Shown here: positions 8,791 through 16,873 of the stretch, one piece after another | Layout: each line of letters begins with the position of its first letter | Numbering within the stretch: position 1 is the stretch's first letter | Program-made: the position numbers and the translations under genes | Source: GCA-002727735 sp038134525 | GTDB lineage: Bacteria > Bacteroidota > Bacteroidia > Flavobacteriales_D > Parvicellaceae | Reading direction: 5' to 3' | Assembly: GCA_038134525.1 (NCBI GenBank) | Contig: JAYPVI010000005.1 | Location: forward strand, 74,464-138,463 | DNA length: 64,000 nucleotides | The notes under the pieces: model-generated | What the model saw: only the letters and a program-made list of their open reading frames with translations | The model's database searches: none | What the model was told of the DNA's origin: nothing

Positions 8791-10046
8791 TTGCGCTGGT
8801 AGATTGTAATAATTTTTATGCTTCTTGTGAGCGTGTTTTTCAACCTAAGTTAGAACACAAGCCTATTGTTGTATTATCTAATAATGATGGATGTGTGATA
8901 GCCCGAAGTAATGAAGCTAAAGCATTAGGTATCAAAATGGGTGCACCAGCATTTAAAATGAAATCCATATTTGATCGACATGGAGTACATGTTTTTTCTT
9001 CAAACTTCGCACTCTACGGAGATTTATCTAATCGCGTAATGAATATACTATCGGAAGCTGTACCAGTTATTGAAATTTACTCTATTGATGAAGCTTTTCT
9101 TAATTTAGGTGGGATAATAAAACCCCGTCAGTTTTCTATGGATTTACGAGCTAAAATAAGGCAATGGACAGGTATACCGGTGTCAGTAGGCATAGCACCT
9201 ACCAAAACATTAGCTAAAGTAGCAAACCACGTAGCTAAAAAATATAAAAAAGAAGGTGTTTTTGTAATGAAGCATACCAAGACTATAAATGAAGTATTAA
9301 AATATTTCCCTATAGACGAGTTGTGGGGAATAGGGCGACAGTATGCCAAATTTTTAACAGAAAGAGGGTTTCACACGGCTTATGATTTAGTAAACGGAAA
9401 TGAGTCTTGGATAAAAAGAAACATGACGGTTAATGGGTTGAGGATGGTAAAGGAGCTCAAAGGTATACCATGTTATGCGTTAGAGATTGAATCATCAAGG
9501 AAAAAGAATATTTGTACTTCTCGTTCCTTTGGTATGGATGTCAAAGAGTTACACGAACTAAGAGAAGCAATTGCTTCTTACGCAGCTACGTGTGCCATGA
9601 AATTAAGAAAGCAAAAAAGTTTAGCTAGTTCTATTTACGTTTTCATCAAAACTAACCCTTTTAAGGACGGAACAAAACAATACAATGCCTCTCAAAAGTT
9701 CACCCTCATCGAACCCACAAATGACAGTATGGAAATCACTAAAGTTGCTCTAAATGTATTGCATAGGTTGTATAAAAGAGGATTTAACTATAAAAAAGCA
9801 GGTGTGATAGTAGGGGATATTGTACCTGACTATTCGCGACAACTAAGTTTTTTCCACCATCAAGATATTTTAAAGAGAAAACGCGTTATGCATTCATTAG
9901 ATTACATTAATACTTCCATGGGTAGAAATAAAGTTCGGCTAGCTATCCAAGGTTTTGATCGGAAATGGAGACTAAAACAAGAGAAATTATCACCTTGTTA
10001 TACAACAAGATTTAACGATATGTTACAAGTTGATTTGAGTCAGTAA
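8787..10046 (+). CDS. umuC: UmuC, Y-family DNA polymerase V catalytic subunit
   Basis: Error-prone Y-family polymerase that copies past DNA damage. The metal-binding motifs are intact: ALVDCNNFYASCERVF at the N-terminus (Asp6) and YSIDEAFLNL near residue 98. The little-finger domain and the C-terminal region with RQLSFF...QDILKRKRVMHSLDYIN complete the 419-residue protein, which is the usual length. The RQLSFF stretch resembles a beta-clamp-binding peptide (inference). It overlaps umuD by 4 bp and converges on ilvA with a 32 bp gap that has no visible terminator hairpin. Confidence 0.97.
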   Translation: MIALVDCNNFYASCERVFQPKLEHKPIVVLSNNDGCVIARSNEAKALGIKMGAPAFKMKSIFDRHGVHVFSSNFALYGDLSNRVMNILSEAVPVIEIYSIDEAFLNLGGIIKPRQFSMDLRAKIRQWTGIPVSVGIAPTKTLAKVANHVAKKYKKEGVFVMKHTKTINEVLKYFPIDELWGIGRQYAKFLTERGFHTAYDLVNGNESWIKRNMTVNGLRMVKELKGIPCYALEIESSRKKNICTSRSFGMDVKELHELREAIASYAATCAMKLRKQKSLASSIYVFIKTNPFKDGTKQYNASQKFTLIEPTNDSMEITKVALNVLHRLYKRGFNYKKAGVIVGDIVPDYSRQLSFFHHQDILKRKRVMHSLDYINTSMGRNKVRLAIQGFDRKWRLKQEKLSPCYTTRFNDMLQVDLSQ

Positions 10047-10078
10047 ATTGGTGTAAATGGTTATGGGAAAATAGAAAG

Positions 10079-11332
10079 TCAAATTAAAATTTGACGTATA
10101 TCATTTTTATTGTTTAGGTAGTCACTAAAAAAACCTCTAGTTTTCATTCTATCTATCAATCCTTCTAAATCACTACCTTTTTGGAGTTCTATACCTACAA
10201 TAGCTACACCTGTTTCTTTGTAATGTTTTTTGGTATATTCAAAATGAGTTATGTCGTCATTTGGACCTAATACATCAACTAAAAACTCTTTTAAAGCACC
10301 AGCTCTTTGAGGAAGTTTAATCAAAAAGTAATGTTTTAAATTTCTATAAAGCAGTGCCTTTTCCTTGATTTCAGACATTCTTGAAATATCGTTATTGCTA
10401 CCACATATAAGACAAACTACATTCTGATTTAAAAATTTATCTTGGTAAAGTTCTAAAGCAGCAACACTGATTGCGCCTGCTGGCTCAACAACAACAGCAT
10501 CTTTGTTATACATGTTAAGAATAGTTTGGCAAATCTTGCCTTCAGGAATCAATAAAATTTCATCCAGATATTTTTGACATAGTTGAAAAGAAATATTACC
10601 CACTTTTTTAACAGAAGCACCGTCTACAAATGGATCAATTTTATGTAACCTAATCACCTTATTTTTTTCTAAGGAAGTGCTCATTGAAGGAGCTCCAAGT
10701 GGTTCAACACCAATAACTTTTGTTTCTGGGGATAGTTGTTTAAAAACACTTAGAACACCAGAAATTAAACCTCCTCCTCCGATAGGAACAATGATGGAAT
10801 CAATTTTCTCTTTGCTTTGTTCTAATATCTCATAGGCTAAGGTTGCTTGTCCTTCTATTACAACTTGATCATCAAAAGGGTGAATAAATGTTTTATTATT
10901 CTCATTACAATACTTTATAGCTGCTTCGTAAGAATCATCGTATGTGTCGCCCTCTAGAACCACTCTAACATATTTTCCGCCAAACATGTTAACTTGCTCT
11001 ATTTTTTGTCTAGGTGTTATGGTTGGCATGAATATAACGCCATTCATTTGCAATAAATTACATGATTTTGCAACACCCTGAGCATGATTACCAGCACTAG
11101 AACAAACTACACCTTTTTTTTGCTCTTCCTTATTTAAGGAGCTGATTTTATTATAGGCTCCTCTTATTTTAAAAGAGCGTACTTCTTGTAAGTCATCTCT
11201 TTTAAGCCAAAGATTAGTATTTGTCAATTTACTTAAACGCTCATTGTATTGTAAGGGGGTTTTTACAACGGTTTTCTTAATTCTACGTTGAGCCGATTTA
11301 ATGTTTTCTATTTTAGCTAAGTCGTATTTCAT
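10079..11332 (-). CDS. ilvA: Threonine dehydratase
   Basis: PLP enzyme that deaminates threonine to 2-oxobutanoate, the first committed step toward isoleucine. The PLP lysine lies in LQEVRSFKIRGAYNKIS (residues about 48-64), and the glycine-rich phosphate loop is PIGGGGLISGVL. A single ACT-like regulatory domain sits at the C-terminus (about 330-417, beginning LKHYFLIKLPQRAGALKEFL), so this is the biosynthetic type under feedback control rather than a catabolic one. It is the last gene of the ilvDBNCA unit and overlaps ilvC by 4 bp. Confidence 0.95.
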   Translation of the reverse strand: MKYDLAKIENIKSAQRRIKKTVVKTPLQYNERLSKLTNTNLWLKRDDLQEVRSFKIRGAYNKISSLNKEEQKKGVVCSSAGNHAQGVAKSCNLLQMNGVIFMPTITPRQKIEQVNMFGGKYVRVVLEGDTYDDSYEAAIKYCNENNKTFIHPFDDQVVIEGQATLAYEILEQSKEKIDSIIVPIGGGGLISGVLSVFKQLSPETKVIGVEPLGAPSMSTSLEKNKVIRLHKIDPFVDGASVKKVGNISFQLCQKYLDEILLIPEGKICQTILNMYNKDAVVVEPAGAISVAALELYQDKFLNQNVVCLICGSNNDISRMSEIKEKALLYRNLKHYFLIKLPQRAGALKEFLVDVLGPNDDITHFEYTKKHYKETGVAIVGIELQKGSDLEGLIDRMKTRGFFSDYLNNKNDIRQILI

Positions 11333-12801
11333 CCATTGATTTTCTTCATTGCAGTCATGGATTTTCTTAATTCTCTACCAATAATTTCTACGGGGTGGTT
11401 TCTAATCTTGTCATTGATTTCAATTAAAGTTTGATTGTCTACACCATTCATTTCTGAATAAGGTTTACCTAGTAGATCTAGAGTTATTTTTTTAAAGAAA
11501 TTTCTTAAAAGAGGTTTGCATGCATGATCAAACAAGTAACAGCCGTACTCAGCTGTATCAGAAATAATATTGTTCATTTCAAAGAGTTTCTTTCGGGCAA
11601 TTGTATTTGCAATTAGAGGAGCTTCATGTAATGACTCATAATATGCGGAAGCATCTTTTATTCCTGCGTCAGTCATTGTCTCAAATGCTAGTTCAACTCC
11701 AGCTTTTACCAATGCTACTAATAAAAGTCCATGGTCAAAATATTCCTGCTCAGTTATTTCTTCTGTAGTTGGTTCTGTTTTTTCAAATGCTGTTTCAGCA
11801 GTTAGAGCTCTCCATTTTAGTAAGTTTTGATCATCATTTGCCCAATCTTCCATCATGGTAGAAGAGAATTCACCAGATAATATATCATCCATGTGTTTGT
11901 GGAATAATGGATTCATGATTTCTTTTAATTCCTCTGCTAATCTAAAAGCTTTTATTTTTGCTGGGTTTGAGAGTCTATCCATCATATTGGTGATGCCTCC
12001 GTGCTTAAGTGCTTCAGTAATGGTTTCCCAACCAAATTGGATGAGTTTTGATGCATAGGGTGCTTGAATACCAAGTTCTACTAATTTATCAAAACATAGA
12101 ATAGAACCAGTTTGTAGGACGCCACATAAAATTGTTTGTTCACCCATTAAATCTGATTTCACTTCGGCAATAAATGAAGATTCAAGAACACCTGCTTTGT
12201 GACCTCCTGTAGCTACGACATATGCTTTAGCATATTCTAAGCCATTAGATAGAGGATCATTTTTATCATGAACAGCTATTAAAGTCGGCACTCCAAATCC
12301 TCTCAAATATTCTTGTCTAACTTCTGAACCAGGGCACTTCGGAGCAACCATTATTACTGTAATGTCATTTCTAATTTCTATTCCTTCTTCAACTATATTA
12401 AATCCATGTGAATACGATAAAATAGAATCCTTTTTCATCAAGGGAACCACAGCTTTAACCACTGAAGTATGGTTTTTATCTGGTGTTAAATTGATTACCA
12501 TATCTGCATTCGGAATCATTTCTTGATAAGTACCCACAGTAAAATGATTATCTACAGCATTTTGATAGGATTTACGTTTGTTAGTAATGGCTGAATCTCT
12601 TAATGCATAACTAATATTTAAGCCGGAATCTCTCATGTTCAATCCTTGATTTAGACCTTGAGCACCACAACCTACAATCACTATTTTTTTGTCTTTTAAG
12701 ATTTCAATACCATGGTTGAATTCTTCAATTTTCATAAATCGACATCTACCAAGTTGGATTTGTTGTTCTCTTATGGATAATTGATTAAAGTAGTTTTTCA
12801 T
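11329..12801 (-). CDS. ilvC: Ketol-acid reductoisomerase, class II
   Basis: NADPH-dependent isomerase and reductase making dihydroxy acids for valine, leucine and isoleucine. The Rossmann motif GCGAQGLNQGLNMRDSG lies near residue 44. At 490 residues it is the long class II form, with a duplicated helical knotted C-terminal domain, as in E. coli; the class I form is about 330. Conserved acidic and serine residues of the active site are visible around LMGEQTILCG. It lies between ilvN (3 nt gap) and ilvA (4 bp overlap). Confidence 0.97.
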   Translation of the reverse strand: MKNYFNQLSIREQQIQLGRCRFMKIEEFNHGIEILKDKKIVIVGCGAQGLNQGLNMRDSGLNISYALRDSAITNKRKSYQNAVDNHFTVGTYQEMIPNADMVINLTPDKNHTSVVKAVVPLMKKDSILSYSHGFNIVEEGIEIRNDITVIMVAPKCPGSEVRQEYLRGFGVPTLIAVHDKNDPLSNGLEYAKAYVVATGGHKAGVLESSFIAEVKSDLMGEQTILCGVLQTGSILCFDKLVELGIQAPYASKLIQFGWETITEALKHGGITNMMDRLSNPAKIKAFRLAEELKEIMNPLFHKHMDDILSGEFSSTMMEDWANDDQNLLKWRALTAETAFEKTEPTTEEITEQEYFDHGLLLVALVKAGVELAFETMTDAGIKDASAYYESLHEAPLIANTIARKKLFEMNNIISDTAEYGCYLFDHACKPLLRNFFKKITLDLLGKPYSEMNGVDNQTLIEINDKIRNHPVEIIGRELRKSMTAMKKING

Positions 12802-12804
12802 TAT

Positions 12805-13326
12805 TTATGTATTAGCTAGTATTTCAGTTATTTTCATGGGTTCCTTGGTTACAGATATCCTGCCTGATCTAACAAATTGTAGTATTCCATAGGGTTCTAA
12901 TTGCTTATATAGTTTTTCTGTATCTTCTCTTTTACCCGTTTTTTCAATTACAAAATATTCTGGTGAAACAGTAACTATATTAGCATGGCTATTTTTAATT
13001 ACAGTATGTACTTTTTTTTCTTGAAATAGCGCTTGAGTTTTAACTTTGTAAAGAGCTGATTCTTGAAAAATAGTTTCTTGGTCAGTGTGATAAAATGCAG
13101 CAATCACTTCTACTTGTTTTTCAAGTTGTTTGATAACTTTTTTAATAAGTTGCTCTTCAGCTTTGAGAACGATTACAAACCGAAATATTTCCTCTATTTC
13201 ACTAGGTGAGCTATTTATACTATCAATACTGAGATGTCTTTTTAGAAAAATAGCAGAGATTCTGTTTAATAATCCAAGGTTATTTTCAGTGTATATGGAT
13301 ACAGTAAATTTTTTTGTTTTGTTCAT
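12805..13326 (-). CDS. ilvN: Acetolactate synthase regulatory subunit
   Basis: Small subunit of acetohydroxyacid synthase, which stimulates the catalytic subunit and carries the valine feedback site. The N-terminal ACT domain begins FTVSIYTENNLGLLNRISAIF and continues through the IDSINSSPSEIEEIFRFVIV stretch. A second, more divergent C-terminal domain follows, giving 173 residues, the usual length for the family. Its start codon shares a base with the ilvB stop, so translation of the two subunits is probably coupled. Confidence 0.95.
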   Translation of the reverse strand: MNKTKKFTVSIYTENNLGLLNRISAIFLKRHLSIDSINSSPSEIEEIFRFVIVLKAEEQLIKKVIKQLEKQVEVIAAFYHTDQETIFQESALYKVKTQALFQEKKVHTVIKNSHANIVTVSPEYFVIEKTGKREDTEKLYKQLEPYGILQFVRSGRISVTKEPMKITEILANT

Positions 13327-15011
13327 TACGATAGTCTTATATTAGAAACAGATTCCCCCGTTGGGATCATAGGAAATACATTATCCTCTTTTTCCACACA
13401 AACCTCAAGAAAACATGGTTTTTTTGATTCAATTAGTTTATTTACAGCCTTCTTAAGATGTACTCTTTTATCTATTTTTTCACCATCAATGTAATAACCC
13501 TTAGCGATAGTGACAAAATCAGGATTAACTAGTTCAGTTGATGCATATCTTTTGTCAAAGAATAATTGTTGCCATTGCCTAACCATTCCTAAAAAGTTAT
13601 TATTTAAGACAACAATTTTAACTGCTGCTCCAGTTTGGAAAATAGTACCCAATTCTTGGATGGTCATTTGATAACCACCATCTCCAATAATGGCTACTAC
13701 TTCTCTTTCTGGGGCTCCCATTTTAGCACCTAAAGCTGCAGGAAGTGCAAATCCCATCGTCCCTAAACCACCTGATGTGATGTTTGATTTTGATTTATTG
13801 AATTTGGCATATCTACAAGCTACCATTTGATGCTGCCCCACATCTGTCACAATAATAGCATCACCATTTGTCTCGTCATTAATAGCCTTAATAACTTCAC
13901 CCATAGTCATCTGTTCCTTAGTAGGGTAAATGTCTTTTTCTATAACTTCTTGGTACTCTATTTTGTCATGTTCACGAAATACTTTTAGCCAATTTTGGTG
14001 GCTATTTTCATTTACTTTTTTAGTTACGAGTGGTAATGTTTTTTTGATATTCCCCATTACAGCAACATCAGCAAAAACATTTTTATTTACTTCTGCTGGG
14101 TCAATTTCAAAGTGAATTATTTTAGCTTGTTTAGCATATCGTTTTAAATCGCCAGTAACTCTATCATCAAAACGCATTCCCATTGCTAATAATAGATCAC
14201 ATTCGTTAGTTAAAACATTGGGCCCATAATTTCCATGCATTCCAACCATTCCAACATTTAACGGATGTGCTGTAGGTAATGCTGAAAGCCCCAATATTGT
14301 CCAAGCAGCAGGAATCCCTGTTTTTTCTATAAAGTGTATTAACTCTTGCTCAGCTTCACCTAAAATGACTCCCTGTCCAAATACAATAAGAGGTTTTTTT
14401 GCATTGTTTATTAATTCAACAGCTGCATTAATAGATTTTTGAACAGGCTTATTCTCAGGTTTGTATGACCTGACATGAGTACATGGATTATAATTGAATT
14501 CAAGTTTCTCAAATTGAGCATCCTTAGTAATATCAACAAGAACCGGCCCAGGTCGTCCCGATTTTGCAATGAAAAATGCTTTAGCCAATACAGTGGGGAT
14601 TTCTTCTGCTTTTGTAATTTGATAATTCCATTTAGTAATTGGAGTAGAGATGCCAACTATGTCAGTTTCTTGAAAGGCGTCAGATCCGAGTAAATGTGAT
14701 GCGACTTGACCAGTAATGCAAACCATGGGAGTTGAGTCAATTTGAGCATCAGCTATTCCTGTAATTAAATTAGTAGCTCCCGGTCCTGATGTGGCAAAAA
14801 CAACACCTGGTTTTCCTGAGGATCTTGCATATCCTTGTGCAGCATGGGTAGCTCCTTGTTCATGCCTGACTAGTACATGTTTTACTTTTTCTTGATAATG
14901 ATAAAGCGCATCATAAATTGGCATAATTGCTCCACCAGGATATCCGTAAATTAGATCTACATTTTCTTCAATTAGGCTTTTAATGACTGCTTCTGCTCCA
15001 GTAATTTTCAT
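13326..15011 (-). CDS. ilvB: Acetolactate synthase catalytic subunit
   Basis: Thiamine-diphosphate enzyme that condenses pyruvate with pyruvate or 2-oxobutanoate. Domains in order: N-terminal pyrimidine-binding domain with the catalytic Glu in LVRHEQGATHAAQGYAR (about residues 47-63), central FAD-binding domain (about 190-325), and C-terminal pyrophosphate domain with GDGGYQMTIQELGT and NNNFLGMVRQWQQ, the ThDP-metal motif. Length (561) matches the family. It lies between ilvD (3 nt gap) and ilvN (1 bp overlap). Confidence 0.97.
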   Translation of the reverse strand: MKITGAEAVIKSLIEENVDLIYGYPGGAIMPIYDALYHYQEKVKHVLVRHEQGATHAAQGYARSSGKPGVVFATSGPGATNLITGIADAQIDSTPMVCITGQVASHLLGSDAFQETDIVGISTPITKWNYQITKAEEIPTVLAKAFFIAKSGRPGPVLVDITKDAQFEKLEFNYNPCTHVRSYKPENKPVQKSINAAVELINNAKKPLIVFGQGVILGEAEQELIHFIEKTGIPAAWTILGLSALPTAHPLNVGMVGMHGNYGPNVLTNECDLLLAMGMRFDDRVTGDLKRYAKQAKIIHFEIDPAEVNKNVFADVAVMGNIKKTLPLVTKKVNENSHQNWLKVFREHDKIEYQEVIEKDIYPTKEQMTMGEVIKAINDETNGDAIIVTDVGQHQMVACRYAKFNKSKSNITSGGLGTMGFALPAALGAKMGAPEREVVAIIGDGGYQMTIQELGTIFQTGAAVKIVVLNNNFLGMVRQWQQLFFDKRYASTELVNPDFVTIAKGYYIDGEKIDKRVHLKKAVNKLIESKKPCFLEVCVEKEDNVFPMIPTGESVSNIRLS

Positions 15012-15014
15012 AGT

Positions 15015-16697
15015 TTAATTTTTATCCGTAACACATCCAAAGGATGCGGAAGTAACACATTTTGCATACTTATACAAACTCCCATTTTTAACCTTAAGAG
15101 AAGGTTCTTTCCATGACTTAAATCTATTTTGAATTTCTGATTCATTCAGCTCTAGGTCAATGGTGTTCTTTTCTGCATCTATACTGATAAAATCACCATC
15201 TTTAACAATGGCAATAGTCCCTCCAACTTGTGCTTCAGGAGAAATATGACCTACTACAAATCCATGGGTTCCTCCGGAAAATCTCCCATCAGTTATTAGT
15301 GCAACCTCATTTCCTAAACCAGCACCCATAATCGCAGCAGTTGGTTTTAACATTTCAGGCATTCCTGGCCCTCCTTTAGGTCCTTCATATCTTATTACAA
15401 TGACGTCTCCCTTCTCAACTTCTCCGTTTTTAATTCCGTTGTTAGCTTCATATTCACTATCAAAAACTCTGGCTTTGCCTCGAAAAAATAATCCTTCTTT
15501 ACCGGTGATTTTAGCCACAGCGCCATCTTTAGCCAAATTACCTTTGAGAATCCTTATGTGTCCGGACTTTTTAATAGGTTTTTTTAAATCGTGTAAAATG
15601 TGTTGATTTTCTTTTAAACTGGGGACATCTTTTAGGTTTTCGGATAATGTTTTCCCTGTGATAGTTAAGCAACTTCCATCAATTAAATTATTTTCTAGTA
15701 AATATTTTAATACGGCAGCTGTACCACCAACTTGATGTAAATCCTCCATTAGGTGTTTTCCACTTGGTTTTAAATCAGCTAAATATGGTGTTTTATTACT
15801 AATTTCTTGAAAATCATCTAATGTAAAAGGAATGTTTGCTGTATGAGCTATGGCAAGTAAGTGAAGAACCGCATTTGTAGATCCGCCAAGCACCGTTACC
15901 AATGTCATGGCATTTTCAAGTGATTTTCTAGTGATGATATCACTGGGTTTTATATCATTTTCAATTAAATTTTTTATCGAAGAACCAATTCGATGAATGT
16001 CTGCAAACTTTTCGTTAGAAGTAGCTGGAGTTGATGAATTATTGGGTAGGCAAAACCCCATTGCTTCGATGGCAGATGCCATAGTGTTTGCAGTATACAT
16101 ACCACCACATGCTCCTGCTCCTGGGCATGCATTTTCAATGATGCATTGAAATTCTTCTTGGTCAATTTTTCCTGTTACTTTTTGTCCCCATGCTTCAAAT
16201 GCAGATACTATATCGAGTTTTTGTTTTTTGTGTTTTCCAGATGCTATGGTTCCACCATAAACTAAAATACTAGGTCTATCCAATCTTAACATAGCCATTA
16301 ATGCACCAGGCATATTTTTGTCGCAACCAACTACGGTAATCATACCATCATAACTCATTGCTCCTACAACAGTCTCTATTGAATCGGCAATTATATCTCT
16401 TGATGGTAGAGAATATCTCATTCCACTTGTTCCCATTGAAATACCATCACTTACACCTATAGTGTTGAAAATTAGTGGTGTTAATGACTCTTTTTTTACA
16501 GATTCTTTGATTTGTTTAGCTAAGTCATTCAAATGCATATTACATGGGTTACCTTCGTATCCGGTACTAGCTATTCCAATAAAAGGTTGATCTAATTCCT
16601 TTCTGGTTAATCCTATGGCATGGAGCATAGCCTGAGCTGCTGGCTGGGAACTATCATTGGTGATATTTACACTATATTTTTTCAATTTTTTGTCCAT
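15015..16697 (-). CDS. ilvD: Dihydroxy-acid dehydratase
   Basis: Fe-S dehydratase giving the 2-oxo acid precursors of valine and isoleucine. Cluster cysteines are visible in YEGNPCNMHL, VVGCDKNMPGALMAM and ENACPGAGACGGMYTANTM. The C-terminal lid motif GRFSGGTHGFVVGHISPEA contains the active-site serine region. At 560 residues it is of normal length. It is the first structural gene of the ilv unit, and the 143 nt between it and the -7 box hold an attenuator with an Ile-rich leader peptide, so its expression is probably tuned by Ile-tRNA charging. Confidence 0.97.
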   Translation of the reverse strand: MDKKLKKYSVNITNDSSQPAAQAMLHAIGLTRKELDQPFIGIASTGYEGNPCNMHLNDLAKQIKESVKKESLTPLIFNTIGVSDGISMGTSGMRYSLPSRDIIADSIETVVGAMSYDGMITVVGCDKNMPGALMAMLRLDRPSILVYGGTIASGKHKKQKLDIVSAFEAWGQKVTGKIDQEEFQCIIENACPGAGACGGMYTANTMASAIEAMGFCLPNNSSTPATSNEKFADIHRIGSSIKNLIENDIKPSDIITRKSLENAMTLVTVLGGSTNAVLHLLAIAHTANIPFTLDDFQEISNKTPYLADLKPSGKHLMEDLHQVGGTAAVLKYLLENNLIDGSCLTITGKTLSENLKDVPSLKENQHILHDLKKPIKKSGHIRILKGNLAKDGAVAKITGKEGLFFRGKARVFDSEYEANNGIKNGEVEKGDVIVIRYEGPKGGPGMPEMLKPTAAIMGAGLGNEVALITDGRFSGGTHGFVVGHISPEAQVGGTIAIVKDGDFISIDAEKNTIDLELNESEIQNRFKSWKEPSLKVKNGSLYKYAKCVTSASFGCVTDKN

Positions 16698-16724
16698 TCT
16701 ATTTCTTTGTCATGAATCCAGGGT

Positions 16725-16755
16725 AAAAAAAAAGACCATCTTGTGATGGCCTTTT
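16725..16755 (-). terminator. Attenuator terminator (3:4 hairpin) of the ilv operon
   Basis: On the minus strand GGCCATC (16751-16745) pairs with GATGGTC (16740-16734), with one G-T wobble, around an ACAA loop. The stem can be lengthened by four A-T pairs, and nine T residues follow (16733-16725). It lies between the leader ORF and ilvD, not at the end of a gene, so it acts on entry into the operon. The 5' arm can instead pair with TGATGGT just after the leader stop codon. Confidence 0.85.
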
Positions 16756-16796
16756 ACATATCGTTATACCATCATTCAGTATTTGTCAATGATAAT
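16744..16796 (-). promoter_or_regulatory. ilv attenuator: alternative 1:2 and 2:3 pairings
   Basis: Segment 1 is ATTATCATT (16796-16788), which is three Ile codons of the leader. Segment 2 is AATGATGGT (16776-16768), which begins at the last base of the leader stop codon. Segment 3 is GGCCATCA (16751-16744). ATCATT of segment 1 pairs perfectly with AATGAT of segment 2, while TGATGG of segment 2 pairs perfectly with CCATCA of segment 3. A ribosome stalled on the Ile codons would cover segment 1, leave 2 free to pair with 3, and so prevent the terminator. The pairings are visible; the mechanism is inferred from the classical model. Confidence 0.75.
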
Positions 16797-16832
16797 AATG
16801 TTGATAATAATATCTTTTTTAAGCTGATTCAT
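16776..16832 (-). CDS. ilv leader peptide, 18 residues with seven Ile
   Basis: The short ORF reads MNQLKKDIIINIIIIDKY and then TGA. Seven of 18 codons are Ile, at positions 8-10 and 12-15, which is far beyond chance and matches the regulated product of the operon. It contains a single Leu and no Val, so Ile-tRNA appears to be the signal. It starts 7 nt after a -7 promoter box and ends in the segment that pairs with the terminator arm. The role is that of a ribosome-stalling leader peptide, known from enterobacterial ilv operons; the peptide itself probably has no function. Confidence 0.85.
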   Translation of the reverse strand: MNQLKKDIIINIIIIDKY

Positions 16833-16839
16833 GTGCGTG

Positions 16840-16871
16840 CAAATCTAATGCATAATTATTTAGTATAACAA
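16840..16871 (-). promoter_or_regulatory. ilv operon promoter
   Basis: The minus strand has TTG (16871-16869), then 21 nt, then TAGATTTG (16847-16840), a perfect TAnnTTTG. The leader-peptide ATG is 7 nt beyond the box, so the transcript would have a 5' UTR of only a few bases. Confidence 0.7.
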
Positions 16872-16873
16872 AT

